A stretch of 64,000 nt of DNA from Phocaeicola dorei (lineage in GTDB: Bacteria > Bacteroidota > Bacteroidia > Bacteroidales > Bacteroidaceae), in the NCBI RefSeq assembly GCF_013009555.1, contig NZ_CP046176.1, positions 2,263,501 through 2,327,500 on the forward strand. Direction: 5' to 3'. Each line of letters opens with the position of its first letter. Position 1 is the stretch's first letter. This document shows, piece by piece, positions 34,950 to 43,108 of the stretch. Under the pieces are notes generated by a model that was not told the DNA's origin, made no database searches, and was given only the letters and a program-made list of their open reading frames with translations. A program made the position numbers and the translations under genes.

Positions 34950-36173
34950 ATGAATCAAGTGAATGTAAAGGTGTCGTTCTACCTCAAAAAGAGCGAGGCG
35001 GATGCCGACGGGATGTGTCCCGTAATGGCAAGGTTGAATGTCGGCAAGTATTCTGAGGCGGCTTTCAGCGCGAAGCTCCGTGTGCCGCAGTCGATGTGGC
35101 ATTCCGGACGTGCTTCGGGCAAAAGCGTAAAAGCAAAAGAAATCAACAACCGCCTGGACGAGATACGCGCAATGGCGTTGGGTGTCTATGCGGAACTGTC
35201 AGCAGTCCGGGACGGTGTGACAGCAGGGGATGTCAAAAGTCTGCTGCTGGGCATGGCGGGAGAACAGGCAACACTATTGGGCTATTTCCGCACGTTTATC
35301 GAAAACTTCGCAAAACGGGTGGGCGTAAACCGGACCGAAGGCAGTTTGCGAAGCTATCGCAATGCTTACAACCATGTGGAGAGGTTCCTGCTGGAAAAGT
35401 ACAACTTGTCGGACATCCCGTTTTCGGCATTGAACCGTTCTTTCATAGACGATTATGATTTACATCTGCGGACTGATTGCCATCTCGCACCGGGGACAAT
35501 CATCAACCTGACCGTGCAACTGAAAATCATCGTCGGTGAAGCCATTGCAGACGGTATCATCACCGTTTACCCGTTTGCCGGCTATGAACCCGTGCGTCCG
35601 AAACAGAAAAAGAGGTATCTCACATCCGAGGAGCTGCAACGGATTATGACCACGCCCCTCCATAAGCCAAAACTCTACCTGATACGGGATATGTTCCTTT
35701 TTTCATGCTACACCGGTATCCCATACGGTGACATGCGACTTCTCTCGAAAGAGCATCTGTCACTTGCAGACGACGGTACCTGGTGGATCAGAAGCTCTCG
35801 AAAGAAGACGGGGATTGAATTTGAGATTCCCCTGCTGGATTTGCCATTGTGCATCATAGAGAAATACAGGGACACGGCACCGGACGGGAGGCTGTTTCCG
35901 ATGTATTCCAACAGCGTGATGAATTACAACCTGAAACATATCGCCCGGCTCTGCCAAATAGACTGTCCGTTGGTATTCCATGCCGGAAGGCATACCTACG
36001 CGACGGAAATCACGCTCGGGCATGGAGTGCCTCTTGAAACGGTCAGCAAGATGCTGGGGCACAGCCAGATTGAAACGACCCAGATTTACGCCAAAGTTAC
36101 TGACGACAAGATAAATGCCGACACACGGATACTGGACGAGAGAATCGCTGAACGCTTCTCCGTAGTCATTTGA
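34950..36173 (+). CDS. Tyrosine recombinase A of the second element
   Basis: A 407-residue site-specific recombinase. It has an arm-binding N-terminus (VNVKVSFYLKKSEAD), a core-binding domain (about 105-200) and a catalytic domain with HAGRHTYATE, LGHSQIETTQIYAKV and the nucleophile tyrosine in the latter. The usual TGLR of box I is TGIP, so the first catalytic arginine is replaced by proline. The second recombinase gene follows 22 bp later on the same strand. It probably moves or inverts DNA together with that partner. It is not closely similar to the integrase at 11150-12382. Confidence 0.92.
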   Translation: MNQVNVKVSFYLKKSEADADGMCPVMARLNVGKYSEAAFSAKLRVPQSMWHSGRASGKSVKAKEINNRLDEIRAMALGVYAELSAVRDGVTAGDVKSLLLGMAGEQATLLGYFRTFIENFAKRVGVNRTEGSLRSYRNAYNHVERFLLEKYNLSDIPFSALNRSFIDDYDLHLRTDCHLAPGTIINLTVQLKIIVGEAIADGIITVYPFAGYEPVRPKQKKRYLTSEELQRIMTTPLHKPKLYLIRDMFLFSCYTGIPYGDMRLLSKEHLSLADDGTWWIRSSRKKTGIEFEIPLLDLPLCIIEKYRDTAPDGRLFPMYSNSVMNYNLKHIARLCQIDCPLVFHAGRHTYATEITLGHGVPLETVSKMLGHSQIETTQIYAKVTDDKINADTRILDERIAERFSVVI

Positions 36174-36195
36174 AGAACAACTTAAAATCAACGAT

Positions 36196-37503
36196 ATGAG
36201 AAAGAAAACAGAAAATACAGAAAGCAATATCAGGCATCGCAGCACGTTCGCGATACTGTTTTATATCAACCGTACCAAAATACGCAAGGACGGGACTTGC
36301 CAGTTGTTATGCAAAGTGAGCATTGATGCCGAATGGGAACAGATAGGCACAAAAGTGTCCGTCAATCCTTCCATCTGGAATCCGGAAAAGGGATGCGCCA
36401 ATGGACGCAGCGAGAATGCTGTTATCGTCAATCGTGCCATAGACGGATTGACAAAAGAAATCACCGGACATTACGACAGGATTAAAAACAGTCTGGGATT
36501 CATCACGGCGGAGCTGGTGAAGAATGCCGTAATGGGCATCGGCCAGAAACCGCTCACTCTGCTGGCGCTGTTCAGGGAGCATAACGAGGAGTTCAAGAAA
36601 CGGATCGGGACGGATCGGATCAAGGAGACCCACGCCTCTTACCTGAGGTCGTACAAGCATCTGGCCGCTTTTGTAAAGGATAAAAAGGGTGTGGAAGATA
36701 TCACTTTGCGCAGTCTTGACAAGCCTTTTTACGATGACTTTGAACTTTTCCTTTGCAAGGATTGCGGCATGAAGCCCAAAACTGTCCATGAACATCTGTA
36801 CAGACTGAAGAAGATGACTAGACGTGCTGTCAGTCAGGGAACGCTTCGCCGTGACCCGTATTGTCGCCTCCACCCCGCGTTACCAAGACGGAAGAGCCGC
36901 CACATGAAGCTGGAGGACCTCAAAAAACTTATGGAAACTTCCGTGGAGAAACCGCAGCTGCAATTCGTGAGGGACATGTTCATTTTCTCCACTTTCACGG
37001 GGCTGGCTTACGCGGACCTGAAAAGGCTGACTACGAGTGATATCACACGAGCCGATGACGGTTCGTGGTGGATTCATATATGCCGGCAAAAGACAGATAC
37101 GCCTTCCTCTGTCCGCCTGCTGGATATACCTTTGCGGATTATTGAGAAATACCGTGACCAACGACAGGGGGACAAGGTGTTCAATCTTTATGCCCGGGGA
37201 TATTTTATCATGCTGACACGGGAACTGGGGAATGTGTACGGTTTCGATTTGACCTTCCACCAAGCCCGGCATAATTTCGGGACCCATGTCACGCTATCGC
37301 TCGGCGTTCCGATAGAAACGGTCAGCCGTATGATGGGACACATGTCGATTTCCACCACACAGCTTTACGCGCAGGTGACGGACAAGAAGGTGGATGAGGA
37401 TATGAAAGTTTTGAAGGCAAACGGGTTCAACGCAACAGCCAAACTTTGTGAAGAAGACTTCACTGTCGGAAAGAACAGGAAAAGGATAGCACGCACTACA
37501 TGA
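36196..37503 (+). CDS. Tyrosine recombinase B of the second element
   Basis: A 435-residue recombinase in tandem with the preceding one. Catalytic landmarks are HQARHNFGTHV and MGHMSISTTQLYAQVTDKK with the nucleophile tyrosine; box I reads TGLAYAD, again without the first catalytic arginine. An extra N-terminal extension (RKKTENTESNIRHRSTF) and a basic C-terminal tail (VGKNRKRIARTT) distinguish it from its partner. Paired recombinases of this kind occur in several Bacteroides elements, where both may be needed for integration or excision. A terminator at 37515-37552 follows. Confidence 0.92.
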   Translation: MRKKTENTESNIRHRSTFAILFYINRTKIRKDGTCQLLCKVSIDAEWEQIGTKVSVNPSIWNPEKGCANGRSENAVIVNRAIDGLTKEITGHYDRIKNSLGFITAELVKNAVMGIGQKPLTLLALFREHNEEFKKRIGTDRIKETHASYLRSYKHLAAFVKDKKGVEDITLRSLDKPFYDDFELFLCKDCGMKPKTVHEHLYRLKKMTRRAVSQGTLRRDPYCRLHPALPRRKSRHMKLEDLKKLMETSVEKPQLQFVRDMFIFSTFTGLAYADLKRLTTSDITRADDGSWWIHICRQKTDTPSSVRLLDIPLRIIEKYRDQRQGDKVFNLYARGYFIMLTRELGNVYGFDLTFHQARHNFGTHVTLSLGVPIETVSRMMGHMSISTTQLYAQVTDKKVDEDMKVLKANGFNATAKLCEEDFTVGKNRKRIARTT

Positions 37504-37514
37504 AAATAAGAAAG

Positions 37515-37552
37515 CGGAGAAACGCATATTCCATCGACAAACCGTTTCTCCG
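37515..37552. terminator. Terminator between recombinases and HTH operon
   Basis: A perfect 10-bp stem CGGAGAAACG/CGTTTCTCCG (37515-37524 and 37543-37552) followed by TTTT on the plus strand separates two convergent transcripts. Confidence 0.88.
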
Positions 37553-37567
37553 TTTTATCACATTTTA

Positions 37568-37879
37568 TTATACCCACCTCATATCTTCCCTGCACCGTTT
37601 ATAGGCATCTTCCAATATTTTTTGGATATCAGACTCCTTGTAGAGAGCCTTGCCTTGTACAAGGTAATAAGGGATCACGCCGAGAGTGCGGTATTCCTGC
37701 AATGTCCGCCTGCTGACCCTCAGTATTTTGGAGAGTTCCTCATCCGTGAGGAAGCGTTCGCCATGAAATACGGATTTTGGAGCATCCTCCATTGCTGCGA
37801 TTAACCGTTCCATATTTTCAAGTCCCTGAAACAGGACATCCACACGCGGGTCTTTCCGCTCTAAGAAATGATAGCTCAT
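37568..37879 (-). CDS. Excisionase-like HTH protein, third of trio
   Basis: A 103-residue protein with a winged HTH core FLTDEELSKILRVSRRTLQEYR and wing YKESDIQKILEDAYK. It is homologous to the protein at 10407-10706 of the first element, sharing VSRRTLQEYR exactly. Its start codon overlaps the preceding gene by 4 bp (ATGA), so the three HTH genes are translationally coupled. Likely a recombination directionality factor or element regulator. Confidence 0.82.
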   Translation of the reverse strand: MSYHFLERKDPRVDVLFQGLENMERLIAAMEDAPKSVFHGERFLTDEELSKILRVSRRTLQEYRTLGVIPYYLVQGKALYKESDIQKILEDAYKRCREDMRWV

Positions 37880-38175
37880 GATTTTCTTTTTAAGGGGTGA
37901 TAATTCGATTCCAACAATTTTTTCACGTCTTCCGGCTTGAAGAAAATCTTGTGCTTGATACGCGAGAACGGCAGGATTCCCTTGTCACGGTACACCTGAA
38001 GAGTCTTTTTCGATATGCGCAATATCCCGCATACCTCCTGGTTGTCGATCCAGTTTTTCAAACCGGAGTCTTCCATCGGCCGGCATACTCCTGCCATCTT
38101 TTCCTCCAACTTACAGAAACGTGCCCGCAGTTCGTCAAACGTCTGTTTGTCTATACATACTATTTCCATAATCAA
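37876..38175 (-). CDS. Excisionase-like HTH protein, second of trio
   Basis: A 99-residue protein: an N-terminal helix (IDKQTFDELRARFCKLEEKM) and an HTH core WIDNQEVCGILRISKKTLQVYRD with a FFKPEDVKKLLES wing. It is paralogous to the protein at 10077-10370 in the first element. It overlaps both neighbours by 4 bp. The role is probably DNA bending at attachment sites or regulation of excision, by analogy with small HTH proteins of CTnDOT-type elements; this is inference. Confidence 0.82.
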   Translation of the reverse strand: MIMEIVCIDKQTFDELRARFCKLEEKMAGVCRPMEDSGLKNWIDNQEVCGILRISKKTLQVYRDKGILPFSRIKHKIFFKPEDVKKLLESNYHPLKRKS

Positions 38176-38504
38176 TCGTTTTTGAGTTGCACATCCATCC
38201 GCTTTTTCAGTTTTGCAGGCAACGCTTTCCCCTTCTGATTGAGGAAGGCTTCCACCTCGGAGGCCTTGTAATAGGTTCTCCCGTCAATCATATAATAGGT
38301 TACGTATCTTTTCTGGCGATAACGCGCCAGCGTGCGTTTGGTGACGCCGAGCAGCTGGCAAAGGTCGTAGTTGTCCAAAAGCGTGTCGCCTTCCAGACAC
38401 TCCTTCAGCTTGTTCATCCGTTCCAGTGTACGGTCTATCCTGTCGAACCTCTCCATAATCTGATGAAGCATCACCTGGAAAGTTTCACGGTCTATCTGTA
38501 TCAT
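38172..38504 (-). CDS. Excisionase-like HTH protein, first of trio
   Basis: A 110-residue protein with a helical N-terminus (FQVMLHQIMERFDRIDRTLE), the HTH core LLDNYDLCQLLGVTKRTLARYRQ and a basic C-terminal tail (LPAKLKKRMDVQLKND) not present in the other two. It leads the coupled three-gene operon. The 215-bp gap upstream (38505-38719) contains an inverted repeat TATTCC-A-TTG/CAA-C-GGAATA (38625-38649), which could be an operator, and a terminator hairpin for the DHFR-like gene. Confidence 0.82.
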   Translation of the reverse strand: MIQIDRETFQVMLHQIMERFDRIDRTLERMNKLKECLEGDTLLDNYDLCQLLGVTKRTLARYRQKRYVTYYMIDGRTYYKASEVEAFLNQKGKALPAKLKKRMDVQLKND

Positions 38505-38684
38505 ATTATAATCTGTTTTTTTAGTGTAAATAATTGATTGGTTACACCTTGTCGCGCAACAGGTTATATAATGATATAGGCCAACGGCGTACCAATGTCA
38601 CCGGATTTCACGGAACGGCATAGGTATTCCATTGAGATACAACGGAATAAAAAATATCAAGGTAAAATCGGAGTTAAATAAAAT

Positions 38685-38699
38685 CTTGCAAGATGCAAG
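38685..38699 (-). terminator. Terminator of the DHFR-like gene
   Basis: CTTGCA-TCT-TGCAAG on the minus strand followed by ATTTTATTT, about 20 bp beyond the DHFR-like stop codon. A second small hairpin (CGCATTTTGCG) lies just before it. Confidence 0.6.
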
Positions 38700-38719
38700 G
38701 CTTTTTCGCAAAATGCGAG

Positions 38720-39136
38720 TTACTTTTTGCGAGGTTTGCGATAGATTAAACGACAGATGCCGTTGGAAAAAGAGGCTGTTTTATGCAACTGCCATTGCTG
38801 GGCAGGGTAAATGTTCAGTATGGAAATTCCTTGACCGATGGAATACGGCAGCAGGTAAACAATCAGTTCATCGACAAGATTATAATGAAAGAGCCCCCGG
38901 AGCAGTTCCAATGATTCAAAGTCACGGATTTCGGCAAGGTAGGTGAAGGAATCGTCCCTGCGGTCTTTCTCACAAAGCAGTTCCAGGATGGAATGGGGCA
39001 ATATAAAGGCGGAACAGCGTTCCCGCCAACGGGGAAAACCGTTTTTATGGTTTATCACCCATTGCATTGACACATTGTCGTTGTCCGGCAGAAAGCCGTC
39101 CAGTGTCATCGCCGTTACTGCCTGTATTCTCGCCAT
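38720..39136 (-). CDS. DHFR/RibD-C-like mobile-element protein
   Basis: A 138-residue protein recognised as the short dihydrofolate reductase-like (RibD C-terminal) protein often carried beside rteA/rteB in Bacteroides conjugative elements. Landmarks are IQAVTAMTLDGFLPD at the N-terminus, FPRWRERCSAF, the ESLELLRGLF-like LELLRGLFHYNLVDELIVYLLP core, and the NGICRLIYRKP end. It is shorter than true DHFR-domain reductases and lacks much of the cofactor-binding region, so enzymatic activity is doubtful. Its start codon is only 11 nt after the terminator of a structured RNA (39148-39365), which suggests that expression depends on read-through. Confidence 0.7.
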   Translation of the reverse strand: MARIQAVTAMTLDGFLPDNDNVSMQWVINHKNGFPRWRERCSAFILPHSILELLCEKDRRDDSFTYLAEIRDFESLELLRGLFHYNLVDELIVYLLPYSIGQGISILNIYPAQQWQLHKTASFSNGICRLIYRKPRKK

Positions 39137-39147
39137 GCCCGCTGTCT

Positions 39148-39365
39148 AAAAAGAAAAAGCGTGGTTGCCACGCACTCAGACAGAGGCTCTGGTAAGCCTA
39201 AAGGAGAACACGTAACACCACGCTATGCCGGAGCATAGCATAAGCATTACGCAATCATTCTCCTTTAACGTCGATTTACCAGATTTCTGTCCGAGAAGCT
39301 TGCGCTCTTATGTTATAATAGTCGGCAACTGCCTCATGGGCAATATACCGTCTCTTTCGTTATTT
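39148..39365 (-). ncRNA. Candidate structured RNA or attenuating leader
   Basis: The minus strand has a promoter (39371-39404), then about 200 nt of strongly structured sequence ending in an intrinsic terminator (GCGTGG-CAA-CCACGC, 39173-39159, plus TTTTTCTTTTT). The body is a long rod: 39295-39258 pairs with 39208-39175 (CTC-GACAGA, CTGGTAA and TAAAGGAGAA segments all match). Inside it TTACG/CGTAA (39251-39247 with 39215-39211) encloses the hairpin GCTATGC-TCCG-GCATAGC (39239-39222). Upstream, TGCC-CATGA-GGCA and GGCA-GT-TGCC (39346-39321) are mutually exclusive hairpins. It is either an independent small RNA or a regulatory leader of the DHFR-like gene. I do not recognise a known RNA class. 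Confidence 0.65.
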
Positions 39366-39370
39366 GGTTG

Positions 39371-39404
39371 CAAATGTACACATATTCAGTGACATTTCCA
39401 CAAA
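39371..39404 (-). promoter_or_regulatory. Promoter of the structured RNA
   Basis: On the minus strand TTTG (39404-39401), a 22-bp spacer and TACATTTG (39378-39371) make a complete Bacteroides-type promoter. Transcription should start near 39364, outside the rteB-like frame. Confidence 0.7.
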
Positions 39405-39419
39405 TTGCAATTGCCAAAT

Positions 39420-40733
39420 TCATTTCAGTCCGTATTTCTTTATTTTCCTGTACAATGTTGCCGGGTTGATATTCAGCAACGCGGCGGCCTGTTCCCTGCG
39501 TCCGTTACAGGCTTTGAGAGCCCTTATAATGCTCTCTTTCTCCAAGGCTTCATCTTTCAGGGGCAGAACCGGAGATGCCGTCGGGACATCTTCATCCGGA
39601 TGAATTCCGATATTCACCCCGTCCACGTCAAGCATCGGTGTCTCCGCGACAAGTACGGCACGTTTGATTCTATTTTGTAATTCGCGCACGTTGCCCGGCC
39701 ATGAATAGGAGAGCAGTTCCCGTTTGGCATCATTCGTGAATCCCCGCGTTTCCCGTTTCAACTCCTTTGAGAAACGCTCACGGAAGAACTCCGCCAAAGG
39801 CAGGATGTCTTCCGGACATTCCGCCAATGAAGGCTGCCTGATTTCAAACTCATTCAAACGGTGGTACAGGTCTTCCCTGAACCGCCCTTCCTTAATGGCC
39901 TTTGGCAGGTCCTCATTCGTGGCGGCAATCACCCTCACGTCCGCGGTCCGTTCCCTGCCGCTCCCTATCGGGGTGTAGGTGTTTTCTTGTAACACCCGAA
40001 GCAACAGGGATTGGAGCTCATACGACATGGTACCTATCTCATCCAGGAATAGTGTTCCGCCTTTCGCCATGTCGAAATAGCCGTTCTTGGCAGTGTCGGC
40101 ACCGGTGAACGCCCCTTTCTCGTGACCGAAAAACAAGGAGGCGGCCAGTCCACGCGGCAATGCCCCGCAGTTGACCGCGATGAAAGGGGTATTCCAGCGG
40201 TCGCTGTTGCAGTGGATGGTCTGCGCCACCGATTCCTTTCCGGTCCCGTTGGCACCGAGTATCATCACGGACATGTCGGACGGAGCGACCAGCCTGGCGA
40301 ATTTCTCCACTTGCAGTATTCCGGGGCTTGTGCGGTGGAACAGCGTTTTCTCTTTCTTCCGTACCGTGGCTATCGGACGGAACACTTCCTCCGCCAGTTC
40401 CAGCAGGTGTTCCCTGTGTACAGGCTTGGGCAGGTAATCCATGGCTCCCAGTTTGATGGTATATACCACATCCGGCACGGATACGTATTCGGTGGTGATA
40501 ATAAACGGGATGTCCTTTCTCTCTTTATGCAACCATTTCAGAAGGGAGATTCCGTCCCCTTCCGGCAAACGCACATCCGACAATATCAGGTCGAATTGCG
40601 TCTTGCGTATCAATGCGCGGGCTATCGGCTCGCTCATGGCTGTCATTACGTCATAGCCGGCCTGGGAGAACCAGTCCTTTTGCATTTGCGACAGGCTCAT
40701 GTTGTCTTCAACTATCAGTATCTTCCGTTTCAT
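39420..40733 (-). CDS. rteB: RteB-like sigma-54-type response regulator
   Basis: A 437-residue NtrC-family response regulator. The receiver domain (1-120) has phosphoacceptor D53. The AAA+ domain (about 135-370) has Walker A GANGTGKES, the sigma-54-contacting GAFTGA loop (207-212) and Walker B TLFLDEI. A Fis-type HTH ends the protein (about 395-437). In CTnDOT-type elements RteB activates rteC and hence excision after tetracycline induction. Its gene overlaps the kinase gene by 26 bp. Here neither tetQ nor rteC is present nearby, so what it regulates is unclear. The structured RNA and DHFR-like gene just downstream are possible targets. Confidence 0.9.
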   Translation of the reverse strand: MKRKILIVEDNMSLSQMQKDWFSQAGYDVMTAMSEPIARALIRKTQFDLILSDVRLPEGDGISLLKWLHKERKDIPFIITTEYVSVPDVVYTIKLGAMDYLPKPVHREHLLELAEEVFRPIATVRKKEKTLFHRTSPGILQVEKFARLVAPSDMSVMILGANGTGKESVAQTIHCNSDRWNTPFIAVNCGALPRGLAASLFFGHEKGAFTGADTAKNGYFDMAKGGTLFLDEIGTMSYELQSLLLRVLQENTYTPIGSGRERTADVRVIAATNEDLPKAIKEGRFREDLYHRLNEFEIRQPSLAECPEDILPLAEFFRERFSKELKRETRGFTNDAKRELLSYSWPGNVRELQNRIKRAVLVAETPMLDVDGVNIGIHPDEDVPTASPVLPLKDEALEKESIIRALKACNGRREQAAALLNINPATLYRKIKKYGLK

Positions 40734-43014
40734 TCATTTGCCTTTTTATTTCTTCCTCCGCTTCCGCGATAAGCGTGGAGGTATAATTTATAATCTGCCG
40801 GGTCTGTTCTTTGATCGCACCGTCGTCTTGCGTGCCGTCCTTCAATAAGGTGCGGTATGCCATTAGCCTATCGCCTGTATGCAACAAGTCCCACGACGGT
40901 TGCATACGGTGTGCCGCTTCACGCATTTTCATCCGGTCGTTGCTTTTCATTGCACTTTCGAGTTCCTCCCGGTCTTTTTCCGATTGGGCAACGAAAGAAC
41001 GAAGCAGCGTCATGCCATCGCTGGCTTCTGACAGCATGGTGCTGAAATCAATTCCCGGCTTTTCATCCGCTTGTTGCTTTTTTATGGCGGAAATAAGGCT
41101 GAGCAGTTCCGAGGATGAGAATGGCTTATAGATACAATCGGTGAAGCCTGTATTCAGGAAGGCCTCCTTGTCCCTGTCTCCACGTGCTGTCATGGCGATA
41201 ACGGGTATCGTGTGGGAGTTGCCTATATTCGAGTTGCGCAACAGGGCCAGCAAATCAAATCCGTTTGTACCCGGCATTTGTATGTCCGACAACAATAGGT
41301 CATAGTCTTGGTTACGCATCGCCTTTACCACTTCCTTAGCGGTAGCGCAGGTTTTACAATTGACCCCGTTACGTTCCAGCATTTCTTTTACTATATTCAA
41401 AAGCATCGGATCATCGTCAATGACCAAAATGTTTTGAGGAAGATTATCGGAGTGTGGGGATATAATGTTTTCATCTTCTATCAACTTATCCGTCGTAGGC
41501 AAGGGCAAGGTTACACAGAAAGTACTGCCACTACCGGCTTTGCTTGAAACTGTTATTGTTCCGCCAAGCAAGTCAACGAGTCCTTTCGTTATCGGCAGCC
41601 CCAATCCAAAACCGTCGGTATTCGTTTCGGACGCAAGCCGTTCAAACGGACGAAATATACGAGATAACATGATTTCATTCATGCCTATTCCGGTATCCTT
41701 TACCTCTAAGTATAAGTGTCCATCACCATAACGGGCATTGAAGCTGATTGTGCCGGATTCTGTAAACTTGACGGCATTAGTCAACAGGTTGTCTACGATT
41801 TGTGCGATGCGGTCCATATCACCGAGAAGTTTTACACCGGTATTATCGAATTGATGATCAAACAGAATGCCTTTGTTGTTTACTATATGGGAGAAACCGG
41901 AAACGGTACGCCCCAACAAGTCATCCAGGTTGAAAGGGACATCGTTCCGTGTTTCCTTGGCCTCGTTCAGGCGATATACATCCAACAGGTTGTTAAGCAG
42001 GTGAGTAATATGTCGGCATACTATTTTTATATTGTTCAGATGGTTGTCCCTGCGTTTCTTATCGCGGGTATCCATTGCCAGCTCGGCGCTGCCACCTATG
42101 ACGTTCAACGGGGCACGAATATCATGTGATATGGTCAGGATAATATTTTTACGCATTTCCAGCAATGAGATATTCTGCTTTATTGTATCTTCCAACCGCT
42201 TACGGTTTTTCTCCTTTTCCCGGATATCACGTTGGATAATCAAATAAGATATTATTAGAAGGATGATGGCACTTACAATCAACCCGGTCACGATTACTAC
42301 CGAGCGTTCGTATGATTCCTTAACATGCGACTCCTTGCTCAGAAACGCCTTCTGTGACTGCTCGTCCAAATATTGAATCAATGCATATAGTTTACGGTTT
42401 AACTCCCTGTTTTGAATGCGCAGGCTGTCCGTATAATTATTTATCTGCTGCTGGCGCGAGATCAGCTGCTCATTCAAGGAATGAAGCGGGTTGGAAGGAA
42501 GTGGAACCTGTATGGTTTCCTTGGCTCCAAAGAATCCTGCAATGCCTTTCTTCTTACGGGTGACAGAGCGGACTCCTTTTGCCTGCTCAACAATGGCAGG
42601 CTCTTGTTCCTGCAACAGACTGTCCTGCCGTTGGAATGCCTGCATGGTATTGAACAGATGTTTTTCTTTATTTGCCAATAAAAGACGGAGCGTGTCAATA
42701 GGTTCGGACGGAGTAAATTCTTTATAGTTTCCCTGTAGAGACAATAAAAGGCTATCAACTTTCTGCCGTCGCAACCGATACCTTTTGTAATCTTCCTCGT
42801 CCCATGTAATGGCAGATTCTCCCAAAGTGGCAAGGACTGTAATATGCCGGTGGGCCGCGTTTATGGTTTGATTTGCCTCACGAATCTCAATCATATCCTC
42901 TTCAATCTTATCAACTCTGTTTCGCTCATGGAACATGATAGCAGCCATACTTCCAATGACTGCTATCAATATAATGTAGCCTAAAAGTATTCTATGTTGA
43001 AGTAGTAATTTCAT
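40708..43014 (-). CDS. rteA: RteA-like hybrid sensor kinase
   Basis: Starting at the ATG at 43014 (MKLLLQHRILLGYIILIAV) gives 768 residues; the longer frame from 43083 adds a leader without a membrane or signal character. Two transmembrane segments (about 10-28 and 238-260) flank a periplasmic helical sensor region. A DHp domain with H297 (TISHDIRAP), an HATPase (N, G1, G2 boxes near 410-475), a receiver with D577 and a C-terminal Hpt-like helix with H702 follow. It should phosphorylate the RteB-like partner encoded directly downstream. The upstream region is interrupted by an IS982-type insertion where tetQ would be expected in CTnDOT. Confidence 0.9.
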   Translation of the reverse strand: MKLLLQHRILLGYIILIAVIGSMAAIMFHERNRVDKIEEDMIEIREANQTINAAHRHITVLATLGESAITWDEEDYKRYRLRRQKVDSLLLSLQGNYKEFTPSEPIDTLRLLLANKEKHLFNTMQAFQRQDSLLQEQEPAIVEQAKGVRSVTRKKKGIAGFFGAKETIQVPLPSNPLHSLNEQLISRQQQINNYTDSLRIQNRELNRKLYALIQYLDEQSQKAFLSKESHVKESYERSVVIVTGLIVSAIILLIISYLIIQRDIREKEKNRKRLEDTIKQNISLLEMRKNIILTISHDIRAPLNVIGGSAELAMDTRDKKRRDNHLNNIKIVCRHITHLLNNLLDVYRLNEAKETRNDVPFNLDDLLGRTVSGFSHIVNNKGILFDHQFDNTGVKLLGDMDRIAQIVDNLLTNAVKFTESGTISFNARYGDGHLYLEVKDTGIGMNEIMLSRIFRPFERLASETNTDGFGLGLPITKGLVDLLGGTITVSSKAGSGSTFCVTLPLPTTDKLIEDENIISPHSDNLPQNILVIDDDPMLLNIVKEMLERNGVNCKTCATAKEVVKAMRNQDYDLLLSDIQMPGTNGFDLLALLRNSNIGNSHTIPVIAMTARGDRDKEAFLNTGFTDCIYKPFSSSELLSLISAIKKQQADEKPGIDFSTMLSEASDGMTLLRSFVAQSEKDREELESAMKSNDRMKMREAAHRMQPSWDLLHTGDRLMAYRTLLKDGTQDDGAIKEQTRQIINYTSTLIAEAEEEIKRQMNETEDTDS

Positions 43015-43108
43015 TTTAATGATTGCATTATTCTTATCTGTATTTATTTCACAATTAAAACTAACTCTATGCACGATTCGCATGTGAGTTTCTTATAATC
43101 ATTTTGTA

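Noticed and set aside
39301..39360. tRNA-like or group II intron domain V in the structured region
   Set aside because: No cloverleaf, CCA end or domain V-type hairpin can be drawn, and no reverse transcriptase is nearby.
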